Assembly (NCBI RefSeq): GCF_016808095.1
Contig: NC_068974.1
Coordinates: 4,464,001 to 4,528,000, forward strand
Source: Vigna angularis
Taxonomy: Eukaryota; Streptophyta; Magnoliopsida; Fabales; Fabaceae
Direction of reading: 5' to 3'
Length of the DNA: 64,000 bases
The notes under the pieces are model-generated. The model made no database searches, was not told the origin of the DNA, and was given only the letters and a program-made list of their open reading frames with translations. The translations under genes were made by a program, and so were the position numbers. Each line of letters opens with the position of its first letter. Within the stretch, counting starts at the first letter, position 1. Positions 34,269-45,990 of the stretch are shown here, piece by piece.

Positions 34269-34661
34269 GACATCATTTGGAGCACCATTGAGTTCTCTTT
34301 TTTCCCTCACAACAACACCTGTTACCGCTCACCTTCATGGTTAGTTTCATTTTTGATTTTTTATATGGATTGGTTGTTGCATTTTCATTGGTTGTTGCAC
34401 TTTTCATTGGTTGTTACTACTTCTAAAATTCTGGAAATTTTTGTGGTGCATTCTTGTGTTGTATATTGATTTTTCATGGTTTCAGTGGAAGAAAATATTA
34501 ACAATTTATTTTTTAAAAAAGACCATAAATTGACATTAGTTATAGATGCAACAAACATTAATTGACATCAGACATAGAGAAATATCTGATGTCAATTTGC
34601 TATATGTCCGACGTTAGATTGTTCTATGTCCGACGTCAATTAACATAGTTTTCCCTTAGTG

Positions 34662-36495
34662 CACTAACGTTAACCTCTTTCGATATGAATTTGGTCTCAA
34701 ATTTGACGTGATAGGCCTAAAAAACACCAGTAATTTTATTCCATTTCTATTAAAAAATAGTAATTAAGTTCATTCAATTATTACAATTTATTTATATATC
34801 AAAGACACAATAACTGCCCTAAACAATACTCTTTAACGCATATAACTTTATCTAATCAATTTGGCTTAAACCCAACACATTACTTTATATTAAATCATTA
34901 TAGACAATAATATTTGAAAACAATTTATATTATTATCAACAAACTTACCATAATTTTTTATTATTCCCTATTTTAATTGTTATTACTATTATTCTAAATA
35001 AATGTCGCATAAATTTTATTATTGTTTATACATAATAAAATATATTTTTACATATATTTAATAAACTTGTATTTTAATAAATCCGTAGGTTGTACGTGTC
35101 AAAATACTATTAAAATTTATAAAACGTAGACCCAAAAACAAAATAGTTAATGGTAGAGCCAGGTGTTGAACGGTGGAAATGCCACTTATATACTCTTTGT
35201 GCACTTCACACATTCTAAAACCAAAATTTCACTGTTTAGCTGATTACATTTATGTTTTCTTTTTTGGTTTTTTTAAAAAAAAATTAAAACATACTATTTA
35301 TATTTTCCTGTACGATACGTGTATGACGGTGTATATTTAATTCTTATAGTATAGTCATAAGAAAACTTGATTGATAATATATATATATTTTTTGAAGTCT
35401 GAATAAATTTTGACTATCCATCCATATGTATTCGATCCTAGTATCAAAATGATATGGTAGCATACATGATAGCTAATCAAAACTGACATTTGTACAATGT
35501 TGACTAAGTTAACTTAAAATTATAATTAAAATATAATTAATTATCTTGATAAAATAAACTAATAAGAATAATTAGCTACATGGACCAAATCTATTCAGAA
35601 ATTCATAAAACATTACATATATAACACAATATAATAAGTAAATTAATTACATTAATTATTATTGTATTTATTACTTCTGACATACTTAACTAACTTGAAT
35701 AATTTATAGGTACAATTCTTATTTAACTAGAAAAATAAGTATCCATTAAAAAAAGAATTATCTGAAATTTGAATTTAAAAATACGTTAAAATTAGAATTT
35801 TTATAAAATATATTCAACTATATAACACCTTCATATATATTGAGATGAAATAGGATTAACGTAACTAACTATTATCATAATTACTCTAAAATTACATATT
35901 TAATCCTATATGACTTCCTTGCAGGTAATTGTCTAATGCATATGCTAAGCTATTTATAACTTCTATTTTTCTAGCCCTAAATGAATGTGTAGTTTCATGA
36001 AACTTCTATTTTTTGTCATCTATGACTTCTATTTTGCTAGCCATCTAGCTTCTTAAATTGTCATCACGTCCAGAAAACTCCTACACACATGGTCCATATA
36101 GGACGTGCAGTGAAGTCAAAAAAGTCTGCTACGCCTCTTCATTATCTTCAGACAGTCACATACCTCCAAACCCCATTTTTTTTTTGTCCTTTTCCATAAT
36201 TCACTAAAACTCTTTTGATTACAACATTCATTTCTTGCCAGCTAGCCATGTACCTTAAAATTTGTGTAGCTCGGAAATTTTGATATATAATTACAAAATC
36301 ATGAGTCTTCTTTCGCCTTATTAACAGAAAGGATGTAAATATAACATGTTACATAACTACCGGACATGAATAACGATTACTTGGCCTTTTGTCATGTAAA
36401 TAAAAGGAAGCAAAAGCATGAGATCACAACAACTAGGGATGAAAGTTTTGAAATCGTGATTACATTAATTAAGTTGCCTTTCTTATAATTTGGAT
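34662..36495. other. AT-rich spacer, no gene seen
   Basis: Long AT-rich stretch with no open frame bearing a motif. Words such as GACTTCTATTTT recur near 35950-36030 but no element boundary is evident. Confidence 0.6.
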
Positions 36496-36517
36496 TGTGA
36501 AAGATGGTGCAGGGAGC

Positions 36518-37027
36518 TGTAACAAGAGTAGATGAGGAGGAAGGTCATATGAGGAAAATTAAGACCAGAATGCAGGGACAAAAGAGTCAAGAAGCTGAAG
36601 AAAATGTTGAGGCCAACAGACATGAAAAATTAGTTAACAACCAAGGACATATGACATCACCTCATGGAGCTAACGCTGAAGGAAAGGAGAAACGTGTGAC
36701 AACCAAATGCATGTTTGAGAGAGTATATTTGAAATGGAATTAGTTATATGGCAGATGGTGGGGTAGGAGAGAGGTAGGCAATGATTGGGAAATTATTCTT
36801 CTCTTTCTTGGTGTAATTATGCTTTTTCATTGCTGAGCTACTATACTTGTTCTATCTTTCCTTTTCTGTATTTTTTAAGCTTTCTTGTAATTGGATTGAT
36901 TCCCTATGATCTCATTTGAACTCACAGGAAGTGCAATATGAGACAAGCCTTCGTTTCTTATTATTCAAGACATTATCCTTTATGTTTTTGACATTCTTTT
37001 GTTATTGTTAAATTCCTCATTGTTCCA
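36518..37027 (+). repeat. Left LTR of gypsy-1
   Basis: 510 bp, starting TGTAACAAGAG and ending CTCATTGTTCCA. Matches 48807-49322 with point differences and small indels. The frame MRKIKTRMQGQKSQEAEENV inside it is LTR sequence, not a gene. Confidence 0.92.
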
Positions 37028-37204
37028 TTTGGTGCTTTTATCACTTCCACCATGATTGCGATACACCTGCACTTGAGCTTTCTCAAATTCTATAAATCCT
37101 CGTGAAATGCTATCATGACCAAGCACGTGAGATGACAGAGCTGAGAAATGAATTTGAAGATTTCAAAGCAAATCTTCAAGGTGGGGGGCTGAATTCAAAG
37201 GGTT

Positions 37205-37980
37205 TTACACATCCTTCAAGTGAGGAACGTGAAGCTGGATTTCCCTAAATTCGACGGATCTGAGGTCCTTCAATGGATTTTCCGTGTGGAGCAGTTCTTC
37301 GAGTATTATAATACCCCTGATGAGCAACGCATTGTGATTGCAGCAGTCAACTTTGAGAAGAATATAGTGTCGTGGTACCAAATGATGTAGAGAATCAATC
37401 CAATTATTTCTTGGAACACGTTGGTCAGGTCACTCAAACTTGAATTTGGTCCTTCTTTGTTTGATTCACCTAGATCAATACTTTTTAAACTCACACAAAC
37501 AGACTCAGTACACGATTATTATGTTGAATTTACTAGCCTTGCTAATCGTATTTATGGCGTTAGCGCAGAAGCTCTATTGGACTTTTTGTAAGTAGTCTTA
37601 AACCTGACATTAAACATAAGGTTATTGCACAAGCACCTAGTTCTATTTTAAAGGCCATTTCATTAGCTCGCTTATTTGAAGAAAAATATAATATCAAAAA
37701 CAAATCTCAGTATGTGAGTTACAATAGATAGATTCATACCAACACCTCCAATCAATCATACACTAACCCTATGCAACAACCCATTTTGGCCACACCAAAC
37801 ACCAAACCCAATGCTGCACCATTTAGAAACAGTACCATTAAGAAAATGTCCCCTGGTGAAATGCAATCTCGAAGAGAAAGAGGCTTATGCTTCACTTGTG
37901 ATGAAAAGTTCTCTGCCACGCATCGGTGTCCAAATAGATAGTACTTGATTATGCAGCTAGATGAGGATGAGAAGGAAGAA
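37205..37980 (+). pseudogene. gypsy-1 gag, degenerate
   Basis: Broken plus-strand frames encode a chromovirus-type capsid region: VKLDFPKFDGSEVLQWIFRV, then DSVHDYYVEFTSLANRI. A zinc knuckle follows, GLCFTCDEKFSATHRCPN at about 37885-37940 (C-x2-C...H-x3-C pattern of this family). There is a stop after SWYQMM and several shifts in the second half. Gag would form the particle in an active element. Confidence 0.8.
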
Positions 37981-38000
37981 CAGAGAATTGAGGAGAGCAT

Positions 38001-38531
38001 GTGGTTAACTTGGAAGAAAAATTGGCACACCATTTATCCTTTAATGCATTAAAAGGATCAACTAGTGCAGGTACAATGCGGTTTACTGGAACGATTGCAG
38101 GAAAGGAGGTTCAGATACTTCTTGACAGTGGCAATAGTGATAATTTCTGGCAACCTAAACTGGCCAAGTTTCTTAAGTTACTGGTGGATCCTGCTTCAAG
38201 TCTTCAAGTGTTAGTTGGTAACGGAAACACCTTGTCAACTAAGGGCAAGATTTCAGAGCAGCAAGTACATGTGCAGGGTGAGATTCTCAGCCTACCTGTT
38301 TATTTACTCTTAGTTTCTAGTGCTAATTTGGTTTTAGGGGAAGTCTGGCTAGCTACCTTGGGGCCACACATTGCTTATTATAGTTCATTGACTATTAAAT
38401 TTTACAAAGATAAAAAGTTGGTGACATTAGTTGGTGAAAAACAAAAACCTATTGTTTTAGCACAATTCAATCAGTTGAAGAGATTGAGCCACACTCAAAG
38501 TATTGCTGAGATATTTACTCTACAACTATGA
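38001..38531 (+). pseudogene. gypsy-1 aspartic protease region
   Basis: The 176-codon frame includes the retropepsin site as LLDSGNSDNF (family DSG), followed by VLGEVWLATLGP, the usual 'LG-WL--LG' end of the protease fold. It continues into the linker before RT and is closed by a stop at 38531. In the intact family this would be part of one gag-pol polyprotein. Confidence 0.82.
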
Positions 38532-38599
38532 TCACTTTTATTGTCCAAGACCAGTAGGCAAACATTCTTCAAGATATGGATCCAGAGATAACACTCTTA

Positions 38600-39943
38600 C
38601 TATATACTTATAAAGGAATATTTGCTAAACCTGTTGGATTGCCTCCTCCAAGATCTTAGGATCATAAAATTCCCTTGCTCCATGGTAGTGATGCAGTGAA
38701 AGTTAGACCCTATAAATACCCACACAGTCAGAAACAACAAATAGAGATCATGGTGAAGAAATGCTTGATGAGGGCATAATTGCTCCAAGTTCAAGCCCTT
38801 TTTCTTCTTCGATAATTTTGGTCAAGAAAAAAGATAGGACATGAAGATTTTGCACTGATTATAGGGCCTTGAATGCCATCACAACGAAGGATAGGTTCCC
38901 AATCCCCACTGTAAAAGAGCTTTTGGATGAATTATTTGGAGCTAAGTATTTTTCTAAGCTCGATTTGAGGGCTGGTTATCATCAAATCCTGGTGAATGAA
39001 GAAGACAGATGCAAACAACCTTTAGAACTTATCAAGGCCATTATGAGTGGTTAATTATGCCATTTGAATTAACAAACGCTCCTGCAACATTTCAGAACCT
39101 AATGAATGACATATTCCAAGGGCTATTGAGGAAGTCAGTTTTGGTGTTCTTTGATGATATCTTGGTTTGCAATCCATCATGGTCAGCTCACTTGCATCAT
39201 TTACAGCAGGTCTTGCAGATTCTTGAGGATCATGCATTGTATGCAAAACTGTCAAAGTGTTCATTTGGGCTGGAACAAATAGACTATTTGGGACATATTA
39301 TTTCTAGTAGTGGAGTGCAAATGGAAGACAATAAGGTTCAAGCGTGTTGCAGTGGCCTGTGCCAAAAACTATCAAACAACTCAGAGGGTTCTTAGGTCTC
39401 ACAAGCTATTATAAACGGTTTATTAGAGGATATACAACAATTGCCAATCCTTTAACAAACTTATTAAAGAAGGACAAATTTAAATGGTCAAATGAAGCAT
39501 CTAATGCTTTTCTGTCATTGAAACACGTCATTACCATCGTACCAGTGCTTTCCTTGCCAGACTTTTCTAAGCCATTTGTGCTTGAGACTGATGCATTTGA
39601 GTCAGGAATTGGTGCAGTCCTAAGCCAGGACATGCTCCTTATTGCTTTCTTTTGAAAGAAACTGTCCACCAGATTAGCCAAGCAGTCAGCTTGTACAGGT
39701 GAATTTTATGCTATAACAAAAGCCATTGGTAAGTTTAGACATTATATGTTGGGTCATAAGTTCATAATTTGCACTGATCAAAAGAGTTTGAAATCCCTCA
39801 TGGATCAATCCTTGCAGACCCTAGAGCAACAGGCTTGGCTGTGCAAATTTTCGGGATATGACTTCATTATTGAATACAAACTAGGGAAGGAAAATTTAGT
39901 TGCTGAAACACTTTCAAGATCATTCTTCATGGCTTGTTCTTAA
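38600..39943 (+). pseudogene. gypsy-1 reverse transcriptase and RNase H, frameshifted
   Basis: RT blocks in order over three frames: [35 protein letters not shown], then after a frameshift near 39010 FELTNAPATFQNLMND and the active-site box VFFDDILV (x-x-DD). A second shift at about 39344 leads to [20 protein letters not shown] and RNase H sequence ([15 protein letters not shown], then after a stop GEFYAITKAI and CTDQKSLKSLMDQ). At least two frameshifts and two stops mean no functional product. Confidence 0.87.
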
Positions 39944-40800
39944 GTCAATAATGATCTAATCCCAAAGATCAAAGTTTCTTTGCATTCAGATCCAGAGCTG
40001 CAATCCATTATTGTTACTTGTTTTCGAAGGAAACTGGTTCATCCTCATTACTCTTGGCTATGTGGAGTGTTGTATTGGGAAGAACGAATTGTGATTCCAC
40101 GTGAGCAAGCAATTAGAGACCAAATTCTCAATGAATACCACTCCTCTCCATTTGGAGGTCACTATGGTATTGCGAGGACAATAGCAAGAGTTTCAGCTTA
40201 GTTCGTTTGGAAGAATATGCAGAAAGACATTACTACTTTTGTCCAACAATGCATAATCTGTCAGCAAGCCAAAATTCAACAACCTTACCCGCGGGATTGT
40301 TGCAGCCCTTACCAATTCCTCATCAAATTTGAAAAGACATCACCATGGTCTTCATAGTTGGGTTGCCACCATATGAGGGATTTACAGTAATCTTTGTGAT
40401 TGTCGATAGATTATCCAAGTATGCACATTTTGCACCACTCAAGTATGATTTCAACAGCAAAAAGTGGCAGAAGTGTTTCTCTCCATAGTGGTCAAACTTC
40501 ATGGGTTTCCAAACTCAATTGTGTTTGATAGGGACAGGGTCTTCACTAGCTCTTTTTGGCAACATCTTCTTAAGCTCAGTGGAACCAAATTGAACCTTAG
40601 CACTGCTACCACCCTCAATCTGATGGGCAATATGAGGTGCTAAACAAATGCTTAGAAATGTACTTGAGATGCTTTACTTATGAAAATCCCAAAGCTTGGC
40701 TCATATTTCTACCTTAGGCTGAATTTTGGTACAATACCTCATATCATCACAGTACTCAAATGACACCTTTCAGGATAGTTTATGGCAGAGATCCACCTAC
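39944..40800 (+). pseudogene. gypsy-1 integrase, degenerate
   Basis: The zinc-binding region is recognisable (YHSSPFGGHYGIARTIARV, stop, then QQCIICQQAK). The core follows with VDRLSKYAHFAP (first Asp region), VFDRDRVFTSSFWQHL (second Asp) and, in another frame, [15 protein letters not shown] (Glu). Several stops and frame changes interrupt it. Confidence 0.82.
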
Positions 40801-40846
40801 ACTTCTCAAGTACCAATACTCAATAGATCCCCCTTCAATTCAATAA

Positions 40847-41339
40847 ATGTTGCAGCAAAGAGATGCTATTTTGGCTCAATTAAAGTTGAATTTGCTTAAG
40901 GCTCAGGAAAGGATGAAGAAATATGCAGATCAAAAAAGAGTTCATAGGGTATTTGAGGTTGATGATTCGGTGTTGGTTAAGTTACAACCATATAGGCAAC
41001 AATCAGTTGCTTTGCTAAAGAATCAAAAGTTAGGCCTGCGATATTTTGGACCTTTTCCTATTATGCAGAAAATTGGCACAGTTGCTTACAAACTTCTTTT
41101 GCCTCATCATGCCAAGATACATCCTATCTTTCATGTTTCTCGCCTGAAACTATACAAGGGAGCTACTGATGTTTTTTATGTTCCCTTGCCTCTAAAAACA
41201 GATATAAAAGGTCCTATTTTAACACCATTCAGAGTTCTCAGCTAGAGGCAAATTATGCGAGGTGCAATCACAATTCCTCAAATCCTGGTCCAATGCGAAG
41301 GATTAGGGGAACATGAAGCAACTTGGGAAGACAAGAAGA
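40847..41339 (+). pseudogene. gypsy-1 integrase C-terminus with GPY and chromodomain relic
   Basis: The frame 40847-41245 has the GPY-type region (KLGLRYFGPFPIMQKIGTVA, then HPIFHVSRLK) that ends chromovirus integrases. After a stop at 41243-41245, QILVQCEGLGEHEATWEDKK looks like a worn chromodomain. It is cut at about 41339 by the solo LTR; the tail (FNLEDKVCFKGG) resumes at 48760-48806. Confidence 0.82.
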
Positions 41340-42281
41340 TGATAACAGTTGAAAATATTGTTATCTGTGATGTGATTTTGATACTAAATGCACCCTTTTC
41401 TACTTAAAAACTTTCTTGAAATCATGTTTTTCTGTTAAGCTGTGTGAATAAGAGAGTTAAGGTTGAACTTGATGATTTTATGACTAAATTCCCTTGTTTT
41501 GGAAGGAAATGAGATAATATGGAAGCAGAGCCGAAGTGCCAAGGAGATGAAGCTCAAAAAAATCTGAAAAAACACTAGAAAGTAGGAACGACCAAAGCCT
41601 GAGCGCCCTTTTTGGAGCCCTCAGCGCCAAAGCCTATCGCACACCGCCTGAGCGCCCTTTTTGAGGCGCCGAGCGCCACTTTTTTTTAAGAACCACGCTT
41701 GCTTGCCCTTCGAGTAAAGTTGAGCGCCAGTTTTAGTATCGCAGCATGCCCGAGCGCCCTAAGTGGGGCGCTGAGCCCCAGCGAGATGGGCCAAAGCTTG
41801 GTTTCTATTTTGATTCCGCTCTATTTAAAGAACCAAGACGCCCTAAGTTTTGGATCTTTGGCAGAGAAGGCGCATCAACACACTCTTCCACGCTCTGAAG
41901 TCGGATTTGGATGCAGGAGCCTCCATCTTCAACTTTTAGGGTTTTTCTCTCTCATTCTTCTCCATTGTACATCTAGCTTCACCATGATAATGGGGAACTA
42001 ACTTCTATTTGTTGTTGGGGGAAGATGTAACCTTGTGAACTCTCATGTGTTTGAATTGATTCTTGATAATATATGCTTCTTTCATTTATTGTTAGGGTAA
42101 TTCTTCTATGATCAATGCTTGCTTTGTCTAACTCATTCATAGCATGATGTATGAATTGCATGAGTGTCGGGAGGTTCCTTACAATTCAGGTTCTTGTAGA
42201 ATTATTTCCAAGAGCAGTATTTCTCAAGGATGGGAGTATGAGTCTTGGTCGTCTTAAGCTCCTGATCTTAAGAATTAATTA

Positions 42282-42334
42282 GGCTTAAATGCTTACTTAG
42301 TCCCCATGTTAGGAGGTAATTTTCTGTTTAGTAC
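42282..42334 (+). repeat. Left TIR of MuDR-type element
   Basis: 53 bp, ends ...CTGTTTAGTAC. Reverse complement at 48274-48326. Confidence 0.93.
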
Positions 42335-42842
42335 CCGGTTTTAAAAATGTAGACATTTGGTACCTATGTTTTGAAATTTGTATCAATTCAGTCCTATCCG
42401 TTAAGTTGTAAGGAACGACGTTAAATGTTAAATGATGTGGCAATTAACTTATCTGACGTGGCAAAAGATAATTTTATACCAAAGACAAGTATGAAAATAT
42501 CATTTCATTACAATAAATTAAAGGCTTACGTGCTTGCCGTATGACATTGATCTCAAAGGACCTTAGGTGAAGGAGCTGAGGTGAAAGAGGTGAGCTGAGG
42601 TGGGGTGCCCTTCGCTGTTTGGTTGGTGTGAGGTGGGTTCCCTAACTTGAGGAACTATTGTTATTGTCTTCTGAGGTGAAGGAGGTCACTGAGGTGGGGT
42701 GTCCTTCGCTGTTTCCTTCGTGTGAGGTGGGTGCCCTAACTTGAGGAAGTATTGTTGTTGTCTTCTCTGTTTGTGGTTCGTTTTTGGGGATTGGGGTTGT
42801 TTTGTTGGTGTGGACGAAGCCTTATTGAGTCACGACGACGCA

Positions 42843-43184
42843 ATGTCAATGAATCATTGTTCGTCTTGCTCATGGGGGAGCTCTCGTGGTGCTTCATCAA
42901 GAGGAATGGTTGGCAGCCAAATATGCTATTGTGGAGAGCTTGTCGTATTGAGAGTCGCAAAAACTGCTAAGAACGAAGGCAAGTCTTTTTGGGGCTGCCC
43001 TAATTACAAGGTTTCTTTCCTTCGTTGTGTTTTTATTTTGGGATACATTTATTTGGTTTTTCATGAGATGATTTTGGTTGGATGTTTTGTACAGCGGAAT
43101 CGAAATGAAGAAGTGCGAGGATGTAATTTCTTCAAATGTGGTAGTGAAGATAATGTAGATGAAAGGGATACTACAATTGGATGA
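42843..43184 (+). CDS. Small GRF-type zinc-finger protein carried by the MULE
   Basis: Two exons, 42843-43010 and 43095-43184, joined by an 84-bp GT-AG intron (AAG|GTTTCT ... TGTACAG|CGG) in phase 0. They give an 85-residue protein starting MSMNHCSSCSWG. The spliced product has the GRF zinc-finger pattern: CYCGELVVLRVAKTAKNEGK, then SFWGCPNYK before the junction, and GCNFFKC after it, providing four cysteines in the order C-x-C, C, C. A Ser/Gly-rich N-terminus precedes it. GRF fingers bind nucleic acids in topoisomerases and APE2. Short plant versions are often found inside Mutator-like elements, so an accessory role in transposition is possible but not shown. The frame is uninterrupted, unlike the transposase beside it. 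Confidence 0.7.
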   Translation: MSMNHCSSCSWGSSRGASSRGMVGSQICYCGELVVLRVAKTAKNEGKSFWGCPNYKVSFLRCVFILGYIYLVFHEMILVGCFVQRNRNEEVRGCNFFKCGSEDNVDERDTTIG

Positions 43185-43810
43185 CAAAGGAGAAAGATTA
43201 TTAATTTGGAAAAATCACTTTTGGTTTGTCAGAAAAGGGAGGAGGTCTTAATTTGGATGTTATGTTTGATGGGGTTGATTAATATCATCTTTATATGTCT
43301 TATGTTTTAATTTTGTTGAAGTAGTGTATCAGTCACATTTTGTGATGAAGAATTTAGTTAAATTGTAATGTTTCTTTGACACTCAATATGAATGAGAATC
43401 TGGTTGTAATGAGATTGTGCTTGTAATGACATTGTACTTAATGAAGAAGTTGGTTATATTACAATGTTTGTTACTTCAACTGTAATTTTCAGAGAAGCCA
43501 ATGAGATGAAGTTTGAAATCAGAGAAGCCAAATTAATATGTCTATCACAATACATTAAATATAATCAAGTTTGAAATTAGTGACGCAAAATGAATATGGC
43601 TACCGCAACTACAAAAAATATAAAGTTTGAAATTAGAGAAGCCAAATTAATATTGCTATGACAATAGAATATGACAAAACCCAAAATGTTAATTAAAGGT
43701 CGAAAATACTTCACAGAACATCACATATCATCCAAAATACTTCAGATATGATCCAAAATGTAAATGTTGTTAAGTGCAAAATACATGACAGAAAGCAACA
43801 CTATTTAAAG

Positions 43811-45990
43811 TCAAAGAACATATCCAAAATACAACAAAGATGTACTTAATGTTTGAAAGTATAACAATCTAAAGTGGTGTTGTAATTTCATCAGTCTGGG
43901 GTTCTTGAGTAATCTGACTTGCTTGAGTAGGGTGTGGTGTAGCTTCTTCGTTTTGTTGTTGACTTGCTTGAGAAGGGTGTGGTGTAGCTTGGTGGTCTTG
44001 TTGTTGACTTCCTTGTGGGCAATTAGTTCTTCTATGCCCAAGTTGTCTACATATGGAACATCTCTTAGGGATTCCTTTTTGTCCAAGTTGTGTATCATCC
44101 TTTTTTTGCTCCCAACTCTCCAGCCTTCTTTTCTTGGTCTACCTGGCAACACCCGTTTTGGTGGAGGCAAAATATCAGGATTTGAAGTCTTTTGCCATAG
44201 ATGAGGTCCATTGAGAGGGAAAATGATTGGAATGTATGTTTCTTCATACGTGGAGGTTCTAAACCAATGCGAGATGAAATCTTCTAGATTGATATTCAAA
44301 AACCTCATTGTTATGACTACATGACAATAAGGAATTCCTGTTACAGTCCACTTTCTGCAGCTACAGTCTCTTTTCTCTACATCAACTGCATACTTTTCAG
44401 CTATGTTGGATGTATGACAGATCTCAAATATTTTCATCCCTGACCAACTGCAAAATCATAAACAATGAATGTTAAATGGAAACAGTTCAAACAACAATAT
44501 TTAAGCAAATCAGTAGTTGTCATACTTACGCATCCAATATTTTGTCTTCTCTAACTCTTTCTGTAGCCTCTTTTGAATTTTGGGGCAAATGAGACCTTGA
44601 AATCCACTAATCTTCTCTCTATTGGATGCCCACCTCTTCATGAGGTATATACGAATCTCTTCCAACATTGTTATGATTAGTTTCCCCCTTGCATCTAAGA
44701 TGTCACTATTAAAAACTTCCGAAATGTTATTCGCAAGTGTGTCACAAGCAGGTCTTCCTATAAATCTGGATCTAGACCAAAATCTGCAAAAAATATGAAG
44801 TTAAACATTTGGAAAAGAAACAAACATTTACAAAACATGAAACAAAATTTACAGTTTTGAATACTAGCCTGGGTGGAATAGCTATCAAGTGTTTGAATGC
44901 ACCTTCAGTAACGTCCTTCATTTGTCGCATCACTAACTCTCATGCTTGAGGGTGTGTTGATGATGTTGCCTTCCATAGTAATTGTCTCAGAGTTATGTCA
45001 CCAAATTTCTTCCTAAAATTTGCATATATGTGCCTGACACAAAAACGTTGGTCCACACTAGGCAAAAGATGTTGTAAAGTTGGCAGAAGTCCCTATCATA
45101 GTAAAGAAAGAACCTATGAGTCTTAAATTTGCATGGTCATCAAAGTAATGAATAAAAGTTACACATTTACTTACTTTCTATTGATCTGATACAAATGTAC
45201 ACCTTAAACAAAATCCCCCACCTCCAAGATCACCAATTAACCATTCTAAAAACCAAGTCCATGTTTCCTTATTCTCTACTTCAACAACAACATATGCTAA
45301 CGGACACATCTGATCATTGCCATCTCTTCCAACAGCAGTTAAAAGTTTACCTCCATATTTCCCTTTTAAGAAACAGCCATCCAAATGTATAATAGGCGTA
45401 CAACATACAAAGTTGTCCTTACATGCTTTGAAACACACATTCATTCTCTTGAATATGGCCTTATCCTCAATTGGTTCTACATTAACTTTAATTGTTGAGC
45501 CAGGGTTTGATCTCAGTAACTCGTGTACATAATCAAATAGTCTTTCATATTGTTGTTCGAAACAACCATCAATGTTGGCGGATGCCATTGCTTTTTCTCT
45601 ACTTGTTGTAGACCTAGACACACCAATGTTATACTTTTTACAAAATTTATTATGCAAGTTTTTCATATTAATATCCAGATTTCCTTTCATGCTCTTCTCT
45701 AACCTCCCACTTAACCATTTAGAGGTAACTAAACCAATTTTGAATTCTCTACTGCATGTATGACTGTCTACAATTTTCCTTAACTACCATGTACGTTGGC
45801 TACTCCTATATCCACAATATGCATACCATGGACATTTCCCTTGTGAACCACATTGTAATGACCTTCACATGCATCTACATTGTAAAGATGCCACGTTTCT
45901 AACAACTATTAAATGTGTAGGCATACAAACTTAATCACACGCAATCATTGTTTCACCTACAACATTCCATTTTGTCTTAATGCTTAAATA
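43811..45990 (-). pseudogene. MuDR-type transposase with in-frame stops
   Basis: Minus-strand exons, approximately 45990-45175, 45092-44869, 44783-44530 and 44447-43811. The N-terminal part has a CPWYAYCGYRSSQRTW zinc-like segment. The MULE transposase domain follows (HLDGCFLKGKYGGKLLTAVG, then MCPLAYVVVEVENKETWTWF, then SDQ), then RFCVRHIYANFRKKFGD. The C-terminal SWIM zinc finger is CSCRKWTVTGIPYCHV (C-x-C...C-x-H). Stops lie after RTW (TAG), after SDQQ (TAG) and after THPQA (TGA). The intron after IPP uses a GC donor (AG|GCTAGT). In an active element this enzyme cuts the terminal repeats and integrates the DNA. Here it should be inactive without readthrough. Confidence 0.87.

Larger units (their letters stand above)
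30603..34661. mobile_element. CACTA-like non-autonomous element (boundaries tentative)
   Basis: The proposed left end is CACTAGGTGTACAACG at 30603. The proposed right end is TTTTCCCTTAGTG at 34649-34661, i.e. CACTAAGGGAAAA on the other strand. Subterminal regions on both sides are full of ACGTC-type words: CAACGTCCGAC at 30628, GTCCGACGTCAATT at 34629. This is the layout of En/Spm-type elements. The left part has ~125-bp tandem repeats and the right part inverted GACGTC words. The flanking 3-mers (TTA and CAC) do not match, so one or both ends may be misplaced. No transposase is present. A non-coding LTR element (31588-34268) is inserted inside. Confidence 0.4.

Noticed and set aside
36504..36743. 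79-codon frame starting MVQGAVTRVDEEEGHMRK, repeated at 48838-49029
   Set aside because: Both copies are the same segment of the gypsy-1 LTRs, not genes.
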